64,000 bases of DNA from Niveispirillum sp048066115 (GCF_048066115.1 NZ_JBLTYX010000013.1:62001-126000), one strand, 5' to 3'. Numbered from the stretch's first letter, positions 1-9,218 are shown. Numbers and translations: made by a program. Notes: generated from the letters alone by a model not told the origin.

Positions 1-864
1 GAACCCAAGGGCGGGCAGCCGCTGGCGCTCACCGACCTGCTGCGGTCGGATGTCTGGCGGGCGCTGACCTTCGGCCAGACCCATCAATGGCATTCCACCA
101 TCTTCCAGCCGGTGGGCGGCATGGACGCCACGCCCAAGGCCATCGGCAAAACCCTGACCGACATCATCACCCTGAACGCCAAGGTCACGGCGATCCAGCA
201 GGATGCCAAGGGTGTGACCGTCACCTATGTCGATGCGACCACGGGCAAGAACCAGCGGCAGGCCACGGCCGACTGGTGCGTCTGCGCCCTGCCGCTGACG
301 GTGCTGAGCCAGCTGGACGTGCAGGTGGGGCCCAAGATGAAGGCCGGCATGGACGCCGTACCCTATTCGGCCGCCGTGAAGACCGGGTTGCAGTTCAAGC
401 GCCGCTTCTGGGAAGAGGATGAGGCGACATATGGTGGCATCAGTTTCACCGACCTGCCCATCCGCCAGATCTCCTATCCCAGCACCGGCTTCAACAAGCC
501 GGGCAAGGGGGTGCTGCTGGGCAGTTTCTGCTACGGCATGAACGCGTTCGAGCCGGCGTCGATGTCGGCGGCCGACCGGGTGAAGCTGGCGGTGGAGGAA
601 GGATCGAAGATCCATCCGCAGTACAAGGCGGAGTTCGAGAACGGGGTGTCGGTCAGCTGGCACCGGTCGCCGACCACCATGGGCTGTGCCGCCCATTGGA
701 CGCCCGACCTGCGTGCCAAGCATTACCGCGACCTGGCGGAGATCGACGGGCGCATCGTGCTGGCCGGCGATCACATCTCGCACCTGCCGGGCTGGCAGGA
801 GGGCGCCATCCTGTCGGCCCTGGACGCCGTTTCCCGCCTGCACCGCCGCGCTTTGGCCGCCTGA
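1..864 (+). CDS. Flavin amine oxidase family protein (C-terminal part; 5' end outside window)
   Basis: The reading frame is open from base 1, so the N-terminal FAD-binding Rossmann half lies upstream of the window; 287 residues remain. The visible part matches the FAD-dependent amine oxidase family (monoamine oxidase, L-amino-acid oxidase, NicA2 types). The C-terminal signature GDHISHLPGWQEGAI is the second FAD contact of the family, and FQPVGGMDA resembles the substrate-domain motif that usually reads PxGGM. The reaction would be oxidation of a C-N bond; the amine cannot be named. A cytochrome c gene follows 11 bases after the stop, which suggests electrons may pass to the respiratory chain rather than to oxygen (inference). 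Confidence 0.85.
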   Translation, partial: EPKGGQPLALTDLLRSDVWRALTFGQTHQWHSTIFQPVGGMDATPKAIGKTLTDIITLNAKVTAIQQDAKGVTVTYVDATTGKNQRQATADWCVCALPLTVLSQLDVQVGPKMKAGMDAVPYSAAVKTGLQFKRRFWEEDEATYGGISFTDLPIRQISYPSTGFNKPGKGVLLGSFCYGMNAFEPASMSAADRVKLAVEEGSKIHPQYKAEFENGVSVSWHRSPTTMGCAAHWTPDLRAKHYRDLAEIDGRIVLAGDHISHLPGWQEGAILSALDAVSRLHRRALAA

Positions 865-875
865 GGAGATGTGAA

Positions 876-1298
876 ATGAAGAAGCAGATCATGCTGGCCG
901 GCCTGACGCTGGCCCTTCTCTCCACAGGCGCCCATGCGGCGGATTCGGCCCAGGTCTCTGCTACCAAGCATGCCAACCTGCTGGGCTATACCAAGTTCCC
1001 GCAGCGCGATGGCGAGGCGTTGTACAAGGCGGTCTGCGCCGGATGCCATATGCCCGACGGCAAGGGCGGTACCGGGGCGGGCTTCTATCCCGCACTGGCC
1101 GACAATGGCAATCTGGCGGCCTGGGCCTATCCGGCGCTGCTGATCCTGAACGGGTCGAAGGCCATGCCCAGCTTCCGTGCCGAGATGGATGACGAGCAGA
1201 TCACCGCCGTCGTCACCTATATCCGGACCAAGTTCGGCAACAAATATGACGACCCCGTGCCGCCGGATGAGTTGAAGGCGCTGCGGGAAGCCAAATAA
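876..1298 (+). CDS. Periplasmic class I cytochrome c, single haem
   Basis: A 140-residue protein with a Sec signal peptide (MKKQ start, hydrophobic core, cleavage near AHA-AD at residue 20) and one haem attachment motif CAGCH at about residue 50. The likely axial methionine is in KAMPSFR at about residue 98. It has the size and layout of small diffusible or loosely attached class I cytochromes c. The start is supported by the purine-rich GAGGAGA just upstream. It directly follows the amine oxidase gene and is probably cotranscribed with it; the natural reading is that it accepts electrons from that flavoenzyme. The exact redox partner is inferred from position only. Confidence 0.9.
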   Translation: MKKQIMLAGLTLALLSTGAHAADSAQVSATKHANLLGYTKFPQRDGEALYKAVCAGCHMPDGKGGTGAGFYPALADNGNLAAWAYPALLILNGSKAMPSFRAEMDDEQITAVVTYIRTKFGNKYDDPVPPDELKALREAK

Positions 1299-1304
1299 CG
1301 GGTA

Positions 1305-3275
1305 TCACTTTCCCTTGGCCGGCTTGGGCGGTGGCGGCGGTTTCTTCACCTGCTCCTTCCAGGCCTGGCCGACCAGGGTACGGCAGGGGCTGTCCTCGCC
1401 CCCGCCGGCATCCAGGAACGGGATGATGGCGGCCAGCGGCGTCAGCAGCGCGCCCAGCGCCACCGCCGCCGCCCCCTTGCCCGCCAGCCTTCCGCCATCC
1501 ACCCCCACCTGCGGGTTCTTCAGCGTGCCCCCGATCAGGATGGGCACACGTGCCGTCAGGGGGCTGAAATCCTTGGGCTTGGGCCGCAGGCGGCCATCCA
1601 GCCTCTCCTTCGACAGGTCCAGCTGCAAACGGCCGCCGATATTGGTGTCGGTCGTGTCCATCACCAGGGTGCGGGACCGCATGTCGCCCTTGGTGACGCC
1701 GAAATCGGCGACCATGCAACGCACGGCGATGGGCTCGTCCCCGCCGATCAGCCGGCCGATGGCTTCAGCCGCGTCAAGCCCTGCCACCTCCACCAGCAGA
1801 TGGCTGATCCTGCCGTTCTCCATGACCAGCATCACCTCGCCATCGGCATTGCCCAGGATTTCCGCCACCGACCGGCCGCTGCCCTTCAGGTTCAGGCGGC
1901 CGGCCATGGTGCCGTCGGTCTGGTCGGCGAAACCGGTATTCTTGAAAAACGGCTTCAGGCCGACATTGCGGATGCCGAGATTGAACTCACCCACCGGCAG
2001 GTCTTTCGCCCCGTCCAGAATGATTGTCCCCACCACCTGCCCGATATCGGCCTGGAAACGCAGCGGGTCCAGCACCAGGCGACCCTTAGTCAACTTCAGA
2101 TGGAAGCCCAGCTCGCGCAGCGGCAGGCCCGGGGCCTCGACATTCGCCCCGGTGAACTGGATATCCATGTCGGCAGCGCGCAGCCGTTCCAGCTTCACCG
2201 GCACGGCAGGCAGGACGCGGTCGGGGGCGGCCACGCCGGCCGACGGGTCGGCCTTGCCGGGGTCCAGACCGATCAGACCGCCCAGATCGACCAACCGCAA
2301 TTGCTTGGACACCAACTCCGCCCGGATCAGCGGTATCTCCTCGCGCGGATCGATGGATAGAAAGCCGCCCAGGTCGCTCTGCCCGACCTTGCCCTTCAGG
2401 TCATCGACGCGCCACAGCCCTTCGCCACGGCGCAACCGGCCGCGCAGGTCGTAGGCGGCGGTGGTCGGGGTGGGGATGCCGAAGATGGGGAAGATCTCCG
2501 CCAGATCGGGGCCCTTCAGGGTCAGTGCCATGTCGGCGCCGTCCAGCTTGATCGGATCCTTCATGGTCCCGTCCAGGGTGAAGCGCGTGCCGCCGGCCGT
2601 GGCCTCCAACTTCAGCCCATAGGGCTCGTCGCCTGCGCGCAGGGCCAGCAGCGATCCGCCGGTCAGCGACAATTTGAAGGGCTTGCCCTCCACCGTGCCG
2701 TCACCTTCAATGCGCACCTGCTCGCGCCCGCTGCCGCCCTGGGCCGCGATGCTGCTCAGCCTGCTGTTGAAATCGATGCCCTTGCGCTGGTCGTGATATT
2801 CCAGGGTGCCATCGGTGATGGACAGGATGCCGATCAGCGGCATTTCCCGGCGATTGTCGGGGGCGGCGGCACCGGCCACCTTGCCAGCGGTGAAGTCCCA
2901 GTTGGCGTGACCCTGCTTGTCCTGCGCCAGCCGTAGTTGGGGTTTGGCCACCACGATACGCGGCAGTTCCACCTGGCCCCGGAACAAAGCCGGGATGGAC
3001 AGGGTCACGTCCAGCGTTTCGATATCGGCCAGCGGCTGGTCGCCCGCCCAGTCGGCATTGGCGACGCGCAGGCCGGTGACCAGGATGCGGGGGTGCCAGG
3101 ACCAGTCGATATCCAGGTCGGCGACGGTGACCTCGCGCCCCGTCTCATCCGACAGTCTGCTGCCCAGCCAGGGGGCCAGGCGGCTCCAGTCGAACAGGAT
3201 GACGGCCAGCACCAGGGCCAGCAGGGTGCCGGCCACGATCCCGGCACCCCAATAGAAGACGGTGCGGCGACGCAT
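1305..3275 (-). CDS. AsmA family outer-membrane biogenesis protein
   Basis: 656 residues with an N-terminal membrane anchor (about residues 7-28), after which the chain lies in the periplasm. The AsmA-type opening (VTVADLDIDWSWHPRI, then ADIETLDVTLSIPALFRGQ) and the C-terminal AsmA-like segment (GRISHLLVEVAGLDAAEAI, TTDTNIGGRLQLDLSKE) are clear. Family members form long beta-groove bridges linked to phospholipid transport and outer-membrane homeostasis. The tail is a low-complexity KPPPPPKPAKGK. The start has AAAGGAAC upstream. It is divergent from the Mla-type operon, which fits a shared role in envelope lipid traffic (inference). It converges with the cytochrome c gene with only 6 bases between. 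Confidence 0.88.
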   Translation of the reverse strand: MRRRTVFYWGAGIVAGTLLALVLAVILFDWSRLAPWLGSRLSDETGREVTVADLDIDWSWHPRILVTGLRVANADWAGDQPLADIETLDVTLSIPALFRGQVELPRIVVAKPQLRLAQDKQGHANWDFTAGKVAGAAAPDNRREMPLIGILSITDGTLEYHDQRKGIDFNSRLSSIAAQGGSGREQVRIEGDGTVEGKPFKLSLTGGSLLALRAGDEPYGLKLEATAGGTRFTLDGTMKDPIKLDGADMALTLKGPDLAEIFPIFGIPTPTTAAYDLRGRLRRGEGLWRVDDLKGKVGQSDLGGFLSIDPREEIPLIRAELVSKQLRLVDLGGLIGLDPGKADPSAGVAAPDRVLPAVPVKLERLRAADMDIQFTGANVEAPGLPLRELGFHLKLTKGRLVLDPLRFQADIGQVVGTIILDGAKDLPVGEFNLGIRNVGLKPFFKNTGFADQTDGTMAGRLNLKGSGRSVAEILGNADGEVMLVMENGRISHLLVEVAGLDAAEAIGRLIGGDEPIAVRCMVADFGVTKGDMRSRTLVMDTTDTNIGGRLQLDLSKERLDGRLRPKPKDFSPLTARVPILIGGTLKNPQVGVDGGRLAGKGAAAVALGALLTPLAAIIPFLDAGGGEDSPCRTLVGQAWKEQVKKPPPPPKPAKGK

Positions 3276-3468
3276 GGCGAGGTTCCTTTCTCCCCCCCTG
3301 CAAAGCTAACCCGCCCGCACCGCGCTTGTTCCCGCCAGGATGTATCCGGACCTGGGACATCCATCTGTAATTTCAGGCGCGGCGTCGGGAACCGATGGCC
3401 TGCCCCGCCCGTTGTACACCGAAAGACGCAACAGCCCGTGGCGATGCGCCAAGGGTCAGGGATGGAAG

Positions 3469-4572
3469 ATGGAGAACGAACTGCGGCGGGAGGGGGATGT
3501 GCTGGTGCTGACGGTGCCCGATGGGGGCATCGGCGCTGACCGGCTGGCCCGATCGCCGGATGACGGGGACCTGCCCGCCGATGGCGTCACCACGCTGCGG
3601 GTGGAAGCGTCGGCGGACTGGAAATGGGGAACGGTGGATGCCGCCTTTCTGGCCGCCCTGCTGCGCCGGCTGCGCAAGGGCAACGCCGAGGTGACGCTGG
3701 AAGGCGTGCCGCGGGAGATGGCCAGCCTGCTGGAGCTGGCGGGCGATGCCGGGGACCCGCCGGCGGAGAAGCCGCCGCCTGGCCTGCGCAAGCGCCTGGG
3801 CCTATGGGCGCTGGGCGAATGGAAAGAGATCAAGGCCATGCTGGCCCTGGTGGGCGAGGTGGTATTGCGCCTGCCGCGCTTTGCCGCCGGCCGGGCCAAG
3901 GTGCGCCGGAACGAGGTGATCGACGTGCTGGCGGAAAGCAGCACGCGGGCCCTGCTGATCGTCGGCATCGTCAATCTGTTGATGGGCGCCATCCTGGCCT
4001 TCGTCGGCGCCGTGCAGCTGCGGGCCTTCGGGGCCGGCATCTATGTCGCCGATCTGGTGGGCATCGCGTCGGTGCGTGAACTGGCGCCGGTGATGACGGC
4101 CATCGTCCTGGCCGGCCGCACGGGCGCCAGCTTCGCCGCCCGCATCGCCACCATGCAGGGCAATGAGGAGATCGACGCGCTGGTCACGCTGGGCATCCCG
4201 CCGGAGGAATTCCTGGTGCTGCCCCGGGTGGTGGCGCTCGCCCTGCTGATGCCGCTGCTCTACGTCTATGCCTGCGCGGTGTCGCTGGTCGGCGGCATGA
4301 TGGTGGCCGTGCCGATGATGGATATCACCGCCACCGGCTACATGGTGGAAACCCAGGCGGCGGTAAAAAGTGCCAATTTCGCCATCGGCGGCACCAAGGC
4401 CCTGGTCTTCGGGGCCATGGTGGCGCTGATCGGCTGCCGCTGCGGCCTGCGCGCCGGGCGCAGTGCCGCCGATGTGGGGCAGGCCACGACGTCGGCCGTG
4501 GTCAATGCCATCGTCGCCATCATTGCCGTGGACGCGGTCTTCGCCGTCTGCGCCAACGCGCTGGACATCTGA
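3469..4572 (+). CDS. mlaE: MlaE-type ABC transporter permease with N-terminal STAS-like domain
   Basis: 367 residues from the ATG at 3469 (AGGGATGGAAG upstream). The open frame extends to 3340, but that extension looks non-coding. Residues about 1-90 resemble a STAS/MlaB-like domain; residues about 120-367 are the MlaE permease fold with five or six hydrophobic segments and the family sequences AGRTGASFAARIATM and NEEIDALVTLGIP. It is the inner-membrane channel of a phospholipid transporter with the downstream ATPase and MCE protein. A STAS domain fused to the permease is common in alphaproteobacteria and replaces a separate MlaB. First gene of a four-gene operon. Confidence 0.92.
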   Translation: MENELRREGDVLVLTVPDGGIGADRLARSPDDGDLPADGVTTLRVEASADWKWGTVDAAFLAALLRRLRKGNAEVTLEGVPREMASLLELAGDAGDPPAEKPPPGLRKRLGLWALGEWKEIKAMLALVGEVVLRLPRFAAGRAKVRRNEVIDVLAESSTRALLIVGIVNLLMGAILAFVGAVQLRAFGAGIYVADLVGIASVRELAPVMTAIVLAGRTGASFAARIATMQGNEEIDALVTLGIPPEEFLVLPRVVALALLMPLLYVYACAVSLVGGMMVAVPMMDITATGYMVETQAAVKSANFAIGGTKALVFGAMVALIGCRCGLRAGRSAADVGQATTSAVVNAIVAIIAVDAVFAVCANALDI

Positions 4573-4574
4573 CC

Positions 4575-5366
4575 ATGGCGGAAACGGCACGGATCAGCGT
4601 CAAGGATGTCTGCGTCGGCTATGGCGGCAAGCCGGTGCAGAGCGGTATCGACCTAGAGATCGCCCGGGGCGAGATCTTCGCCATCGTCGGCGACAGCGGA
4701 TCGGGCAAGAGCACGCTGCTGAAAAGCATGGTCGGGCTGCTGCCCCCGCTGAAGGGAAGCATCCTGTTCGATGGCAAGCCACTGGAGGGTGAGGCGGAGC
4801 CGGGTGTGGAAAAGGGCCCGCCGCCCTTCGGCATCCTGTTCCAGGGCGGCGCGCTGTGGAGTTCCATGACCCTGCTGGAGAATATCCTGATGCCCATGGA
4901 GATGCATGGCCATGCCGAGCCGGCGGCGCGCGAGGCGCTGGCGCGGTTCAAGCTGGCCCTGGTCGGGCTGGCGGGGCATGAGGAACGGCTGCCGGCCAGC
5001 CTGTCGGGCGGCATGCGCAAGCGTGCGGCCCTGGCCCGTGCCCTGGCGCTGGACCCGTCGGTGCTGTTCCTGGATGAACCCTCGGCCGGGCTGGACCCGC
5101 TGTCGTCGCGCCGGCTGGACGAATTGATCCTGACCCTGCGCGACGGGCTGGGCATCACGGTGGTCATGGTGACGCACGAGCTGGAAAGCCTCTACGCCAT
5201 CGCCGACCGCATGCTGTTCCTGGATGGGGAGGAACACAAGCCCACCGCCCTGGGCCCGCCCGCCGAACTGGCGCGCGAGGCCGACAGCGGCAAGGTGCGT
5301 GAATTCCTGTCCCGGCGCGGCCTGTCCGACCAACCCCATGCTTCGCAGACGGAGGCATCATCGTGA
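4575..5366 (+). CDS. mlaF: MlaF-type ABC transporter ATP-binding protein
   Basis: 263 residues, a complete ABC ATPase: Walker A GDSGSGKS at about residues 39-46, Q-loop in FQGGALWSSM, signature LSGGMRKR, Walker B VLFLDEPSAGLDPL and switch histidine in VTHELES. The FQGGALW and LSGGM variants are typical of the MlaF/Ttg2A subgroup. It energises lipid movement by the permease encoded two bases upstream. Its stop overlaps the GTG start of the MCE gene, so the two are probably translationally coupled. The start ATG lies inside the intergenic CTGACCATGG. Confidence 0.95.
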   Translation: MAETARISVKDVCVGYGGKPVQSGIDLEIARGEIFAIVGDSGSGKSTLLKSMVGLLPPLKGSILFDGKPLEGEAEPGVEKGPPPFGILFQGGALWSSMTLLENILMPMEMHGHAEPAAREALARFKLALVGLAGHEERLPASLSGGMRKRAALARALALDPSVLFLDEPSAGLDPLSSRRLDELILTLRDGLGITVVMVTHELESLYAIADRMLFLDGEEHKPTALGPPAELAREADSGKVREFLSRRGLSDQPHASQTEASS

Positions 5367-6337
5367 AGCGACCCAGCCCCACCGCCATCGGCGCCTTCGT
5401 GCTGGGCGCCCTGCTGCTGATCGCGGCGGCTGTCGCCTTCTTCGGCGGCAGCGCGCTCTGGGCCCAGCGCCTGCAGGCCGTCAGTTTCTTCGACAGTTCC
5501 GTGGCCGGTTTGCAGATCGGCGCTCCCGTCACCTTCCGCGGCGTGCGCGTCGGATCGGTGGAAAGCATGGGCGTGCATGTCAATCCACAGACCCAGAGCT
5601 TCATCATTCGCGTCGGCATGGATATCGTGCCCGGTACCGTCGCCACCTTCGGGTCCGACCTGCCGGACGAGGGCGATGACCTGATCCCGACCCTGGTGGC
5701 CAAGGGCATGACCGCCAAGCTGGTGATGCAGAGCTTCGTCACCGGCCAGCTGATGGTCGAACTGGATTTCCGCGAAAACGGCAGGGTGGTCGAGGGCGGA
5801 GGCGGGGACGGCAAGCCGCAGATCCCCACCGTGCCCACCGACTTGGAGGCCATCACCCAGCAGCTGGAGCGCGTCAAGCTGGACGAGACCATCGCGTCCT
5901 TCCAGAAGACGCTGGACGCCGTCACCGGCGTGCTGTCGCAGCCGGAATTCAAGCAGACCATCGTGGAACTGCCGGCCCTGCTGGTGCAGCTGCGCCAGAC
6001 CCTGGCGACGGTGGAAACGGAGGTGACAGCCCTGTCCGGCTCCGCCCGCGGCGGGATCGACAAGAGCATGGCGTCGATGGACCAGACCATGGCCTCGCTG
6101 CGGTCGCTGTCGGCGGCTTTGGAGAAGGAGGTGACGGCCACCGGGGCGGCGGCGCGCGTCACGATGGGCCGCGCCGATACGGCCCTGGACGGGGCCAACG
6201 CCCTGCTGGACCCGCGCGGGCGCACCGCCGTACAGATCCAGCGCGCCGTGGACGATCTGGCCACCACGGCCGCCCGCCTGCGCAGCCTATCCGAACGGAT
6301 CGACCGCGATCCCAGCACCCTTGTCCGGGGGAGATGA
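5363..6337 (+). CDS. mlaD: MCE/MlaD family periplasmic lipid-binding protein
   Basis: 324 residues starting at a GTG that overlaps the preceding stop (GTGA), with GGAGG eight bases upstream. One N-terminal transmembrane anchor (about residues 10-30) is followed by a single MCE domain (about residues 38-115, with SVAGLQIGAPVTFRGVRVG). The region from about 150 to the end is mostly helical and heptad-like, including repeated helices such as SMASMDQTMASLRSL. MCE proteins form hexamers that carry phospholipid between the membranes. The length and the helical tail resemble PqiB/YrbD-like proteins with a long C-terminal needle. Confidence 0.92.
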   Translation: MKRPSPTAIGAFVLGALLLIAAAVAFFGGSALWAQRLQAVSFFDSSVAGLQIGAPVTFRGVRVGSVESMGVHVNPQTQSFIIRVGMDIVPGTVATFGSDLPDEGDDLIPTLVAKGMTAKLVMQSFVTGQLMVELDFRENGRVVEGGGGDGKPQIPTVPTDLEAITQQLERVKLDETIASFQKTLDAVTGVLSQPEFKQTIVELPALLVQLRQTLATVETEVTALSGSARGGIDKSMASMDQTMASLRSLSAALEKEVTATGAAARVTMGRADTALDGANALLDPRGRTAVQIQRAVDDLATTAARLRSLSERIDRDPSTLVRGR

Positions 6338-6341
6338 TCAG

Positions 6342-6965
6342 ATGACCCGCCCGCTACGTTCCCTTCTGCTTCTGTCCTGTGTGCTGGCGCTGGGCGCCTG
6401 TGCGTCCGATCCGCCGGCCCTGCTGGCCCTGCCGGCAGCGGGACCGCCGGCCTTGGCCCCCGTTGCCGGTGCCAGCACCACGGTGCTGCTGCGGCCGGTC
6501 CGGATACCCGGATATCTCGACGGGCTGACGGTGGTGACGCGCCGGGCCGGCGGGGAGGTTGCCGTGGCCCCGGATACCGAATGGGCCGAACGGTTGGGCG
6601 ACGGCACCACCCGCGTGCTGGCCGGCGCGCTGGACACGCGGCTGGGCCCTGGCAACCTGCTGATCGAAGGCGATGGCCGCATCCCCGATGCCGATCTCAG
6701 CCTGGAGATCATCCGGATGGATCCGGCCGATGGCCGGCTTGTCCTGCAGGCCCGCTGGACTCTGGTGGGCAGCCGGGGCGAACCGCGCACCGTCCGTGCA
6801 GGCAGCGAGGACCTGACGGTGGGGCTGTCGGGTGGAACGGCCGCCGATGTGGCCGCCGCCACCAGCCAGGCCCTGGCGGGGCTGGCCGACCGGCTGGCCG
6901 GGGCGGTCGCGTCCTTCCCCGTGCAGGCGGAACCGGTCGCCCCCGATCAGTCGTCGCGCAGGTGA
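6342..6965 (+). CDS. ABC-type transport auxiliary lipoprotein (PqiC/YmbA-like)
   Basis: 207 residues from the ATG at 6342. A lipoprotein signal peptide ends in the lipobox LGAC (cysteine near residue 20), so it is anchored in the outer membrane. The rest matches the ABC-transport auxiliary component family found with MCE operons: VLLRPVRIPGYLDGLTVVTR near the start and IEGDGRIPDADLSLEI in the middle. It probably docks the MCE assembly to the outer membrane. The start is four bases after the MCE stop. Last gene of the operon; the convergent glycosyltransferase gene overlaps its 3' end by 19 bases. Confidence 0.88.
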   Translation: MTRPLRSLLLLSCVLALGACASDPPALLALPAAGPPALAPVAGASTTVLLRPVRIPGYLDGLTVVTRRAGGEVAVAPDTEWAERLGDGTTRVLAGALDTRLGPGNLLIEGDGRIPDADLSLEIIRMDPADGRLVLQARWTLVGSRGEPRTVRAGSEDLTVGLSGGTAADVAAATSQALAGLADRLAGAVASFPVQAEPVAPDQSSRR

Positions 6966-7699
6966 AGGCCGGTACCCCGGCGGGCGAGCACAATCTCCTC
7001 CGGCGTCAGGGTGGCCAGCCATTCCTGGGTCTGGTCCCAGCTCACCGGGGGTTTGGCACCGGGCGGCGGTTCCTCCCCGATCTCGCGATAGACGCTTTCG
7101 AACATGTAGGTGTAGTTCACCGTCCGCAGGTCGGTGACGGCGAAGGAAGCCTTCTCCGCCTTGCAGAAGAAATAGAACAGATCGTCGCCATGCTGCGCCA
7201 GTTCCCGCGGGATCGTGCACCATTTGGCCAGCAGATGGTACGACGGGGGCAGGAACAGATAGCAGTTGGTATCCATCCGGTCGAAATGCGGCAGATCGGG
7301 GGGCCGGACCCGCAGCAGGCTGCCATCGGCGCGGACCAGGCGGCGTTGTGCGGCCACGATCTCCGGCCGGACCGGGGCGGCATCCGCCGCCGCCAGGCAC
7401 TGTTCGATATGGTCAGCGTCATACCAGTTGTCGGCATCCAGAAAGGCGATGGCATCGTACTTCTCCCCGGCCGCCAGCAGGGCGCCGATACCGCGCGCCA
7501 TGTTGCCGTAATCGCCATGCGACCGGTCCAGCTTGAGATGCCGGACGGGTTCGCCGTCCAGCCAGGCCTGGGGATGGCCGTCGGCCACCATGAGATGGTC
7601 CACCGGCACCGTCTGGGCCTGCACGCTGCGCAGGCAGCGTTCGATCACCGGCCTTTCCTCCTGGAAATAAGGCGTCACTACGCAATACCGCTTGCCCAT
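6947..7699 (-). CDS. Family 2-type glycosyltransferase
   Basis: 250 residues, GT-A fold. The N-terminus VVTPYFQEERPVIERCLRSVQAQTVP is a standard GT2 nucleotide-sugar binding start, and FLDADNWYDADH holds the DxD metal motif. The start at 7699 is chosen because GAGGTGCC lies just upstream and because the longer frame would run into the previous gene. It is the third gene of a leftward operon with the GT10-like and methyltransferase-like genes and overlaps the end of the Mla lipoprotein gene. It probably acts at the cytoplasmic face in assembly of a surface glycan; donor and acceptor are not predictable. Confidence 0.87.
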   Translation of the reverse strand: MGKRYCVVTPYFQEERPVIERCLRSVQAQTVPVDHLMVADGHPQAWLDGEPVRHLKLDRSHGDYGNMARGIGALLAAGEKYDAIAFLDADNWYDADHIEQCLAAADAAPVRPEIVAAQRRLVRADGSLLRVRPPDLPHFDRMDTNCYLFLPPSYHLLAKWCTIPRELAQHGDDLFYFFCKAEKASFAVTDLRTVNYTYMFESVYREIGEEPPPGAKPPVSWDQTQEWLATLTPEEIVLARRGTGLHLRDD

Positions 7700-7709
7700 G
7701 GCACCTCGC

Positions 7710-8504
7710 TCAATATCCGGACGCATCGAAGATGGTCTTGCGCAGGACGGCCTGATAGTCGGCATATCGGCGCGACCGGCGGGCATTCTCCGCCACGCTG
7801 GCCATCCGCTTCCAATAGTCGGCCAGGGTCAGGCCATTGACGGCGTCGATGATCGATCCGCCGGGTGGGACCAGGATCATGCCGTCCGTATCGAAGAAAT
7901 CGCCGATATTGGGACAGCCCATATAGATCGGCACCGTATAGGTCGCCAGGCAGTCCAGCAGCTTCTCGGTGAAGTAGTTGCGGTCGAAGGCATTCTCCAC
8001 GGCGATGTGGAACATGCTTTCGAACAGGATGTTCTTGCTGTCCTGGGGCAGCAGGGGGAAGCCGATATCGTCGCGCCCGGTGAACATGCGTCCCTTGTAG
8101 ATGCGCAGCGGCACCGCCCCCGCGCGCGGCAGGCTGTTCATGAAGGCCAGCCGCTCGCCATAGCCCGGCCGGGTGGGACGCAAGGCCCCCATGCTGAACA
8201 GGAAGCTGGCGGAGAACTCCTTGGCCCGCGGCAGTTTCGTCGCCCAGAGCGAGCCGAACTGCCGGATGACGCAGTTGGGAAAGGTGCCATAGGCCGGATC
8301 GGCGGCGATGATCAGGTCGAAGAAATGGTATATCGGCCGCAACTCCTCCACACTGATCAGGCTTTCCGCCGGTTCGGTGTGGAGCATCAGCACCTTGTAA
8401 TTGCCGTTCTCCTCCATCCGCCGGGGCCGGCACCAGTGGATCTCGCAGGCGAATGGCAGGCTGATGCGCATCCATTCGATCCCGAACGTCTCGGCAAGCA
8501 TCAT
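7710..8504 (-). CDS. Family 10 (fucosyltransferase-like) glycosyltransferase
   Basis: 264 residues. The segment NILFESMFHIAVENAFDRNYFTEKL followed by TYTVPIYMGCPNI about 10 residues later closely follows the donor-binding pattern of family 10 alpha-1,3-fucosyltransferases (F-x-I-x-x-E-N ... Y-x-T-E-K ... V-P-I-Y-x-G). The N-terminal half is poorly conserved, as is usual. Its ATG overlaps the TGA of the upstream gene (ATGA), indicating translational coupling. The product probably transfers a deoxy-hexose or related sugar to a surface glycan. The assignment rests on the C-terminal motif; the exact sugar is unknown. Confidence 0.78.
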   Translation of the reverse strand: MMLAETFGIEWMRISLPFACEIHWCRPRRMEENGNYKVLMLHTEPAESLISVEELRPIYHFFDLIIAADPAYGTFPNCVIRQFGSLWATKLPRAKEFSASFLFSMGALRPTRPGYGERLAFMNSLPRAGAVPLRIYKGRMFTGRDDIGFPLLPQDSKNILFESMFHIAVENAFDRNYFTEKLLDCLATYTVPIYMGCPNIGDFFDTDGMILVPPGGSIIDAVNGLTLADYWKRMASVAENARRSRRYADYQAVLRKTIFDASGY

Positions 8505-9052
8505 CTTGTCCGTGGCAGGGTCGGCGGCAGCGCTGCCAGGATGTTGCGGCTGGTATCATCGGCCAGGATGCGGAACTGGTATTCGTCGCACAGGTCCAGC
8601 AGCGCATCGATCACCGGGCCCAGCGGCGGGGGCGACGCCTGGCCGGGCGCTTGCCGGATGCCGCCCACCATGATGACGGGCAGGATCAGCCCGTCCCCGA
8701 ACCAGTGGCGCAGGACCCGGATTTCGTCGAACAGCGGCCGGGGTGCGCCATCCCCGCCATCACGGCTGTCCAGCAGGATGGTGGCACGCTTGTGGTGCGC
8801 CGTCCCGCAGACCTGATGAAGCCCGGCGACAGGGTCCCCGCAATAGAGCATGACATTGGTCCGCCAGGGCAGGCGGCCCATCTCATGGGCCACCCGTTCG
8901 TTGGCAGCGGCATGCAGGACGGGAGACGCATCGATGCCATGGATATCCGCAAAGCCGGCGCGCATGGCCTTGATGATATTGCCGCCATCCCCGATGCCCG
9001 TTTCGATGAAGATATCGGTGAGATACTCACCAAGATCGAATTTTATCGGCAC
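8501..9052 (-). CDS. Methyltransferase-like protein in glycosyltransferase operon
   Basis: 183 residues from a GTG at 9052 preceded by CGAGGGACC; the open frame extends to 9250 but the extra N-terminus is proline/arginine-rich and probably not translated. Residues about 15-40 (FIETGIGDGGNI, then IHGIDAS) resemble motif I and the acidic strand-2 end of class I SAM-dependent methyltransferases. The rest (ATILLDSRDGGDGAP, FRILADDTSRNILA) resembles proteins found near polysaccharide genes. It is the first gene of the three-gene operon. No catalytic motif fixes a substrate, so the function beyond a probable SAM fold is unknown. Confidence 0.65.
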   Translation of the reverse strand: MPIKFDLGEYLTDIFIETGIGDGGNIIKAMRAGFADIHGIDASPVLHAAANERVAHEMGRLPWRTNVMLYCGDPVAGLHQVCGTAHHKRATILLDSRDGGDGAPRPLFDEIRVLRHWFGDGLILPVIMVGGIRQAPGQASPPPLGPVIDALLDLCDEYQFRILADDTSRNILAALPPTLPRTR

Positions 9053-9218
9053 GTGGGTCCCTCGGGGCTCCGGGCGGGCGTTCTTCCGCTTTGGTTCGCC
9101 AGGGTAGCGCAGTTGCCCGGACCCCGGAAGGCGGAAACGGCCTTCCTGGGGGCGGGGGGCCGGGCTATCCTGCCCCTGCCGGGCAGCCTCTCCCGGCGAT
9201 GGAGGCACCCCCGGGACC

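Noticed and set aside
1315..2454. Plus-strand frame of 379 codons opposite the AsmA gene.
   Set aside because: Serine/arginine/proline-rich shadow with no signal or domain; AsmA motifs are clear on the other strand.
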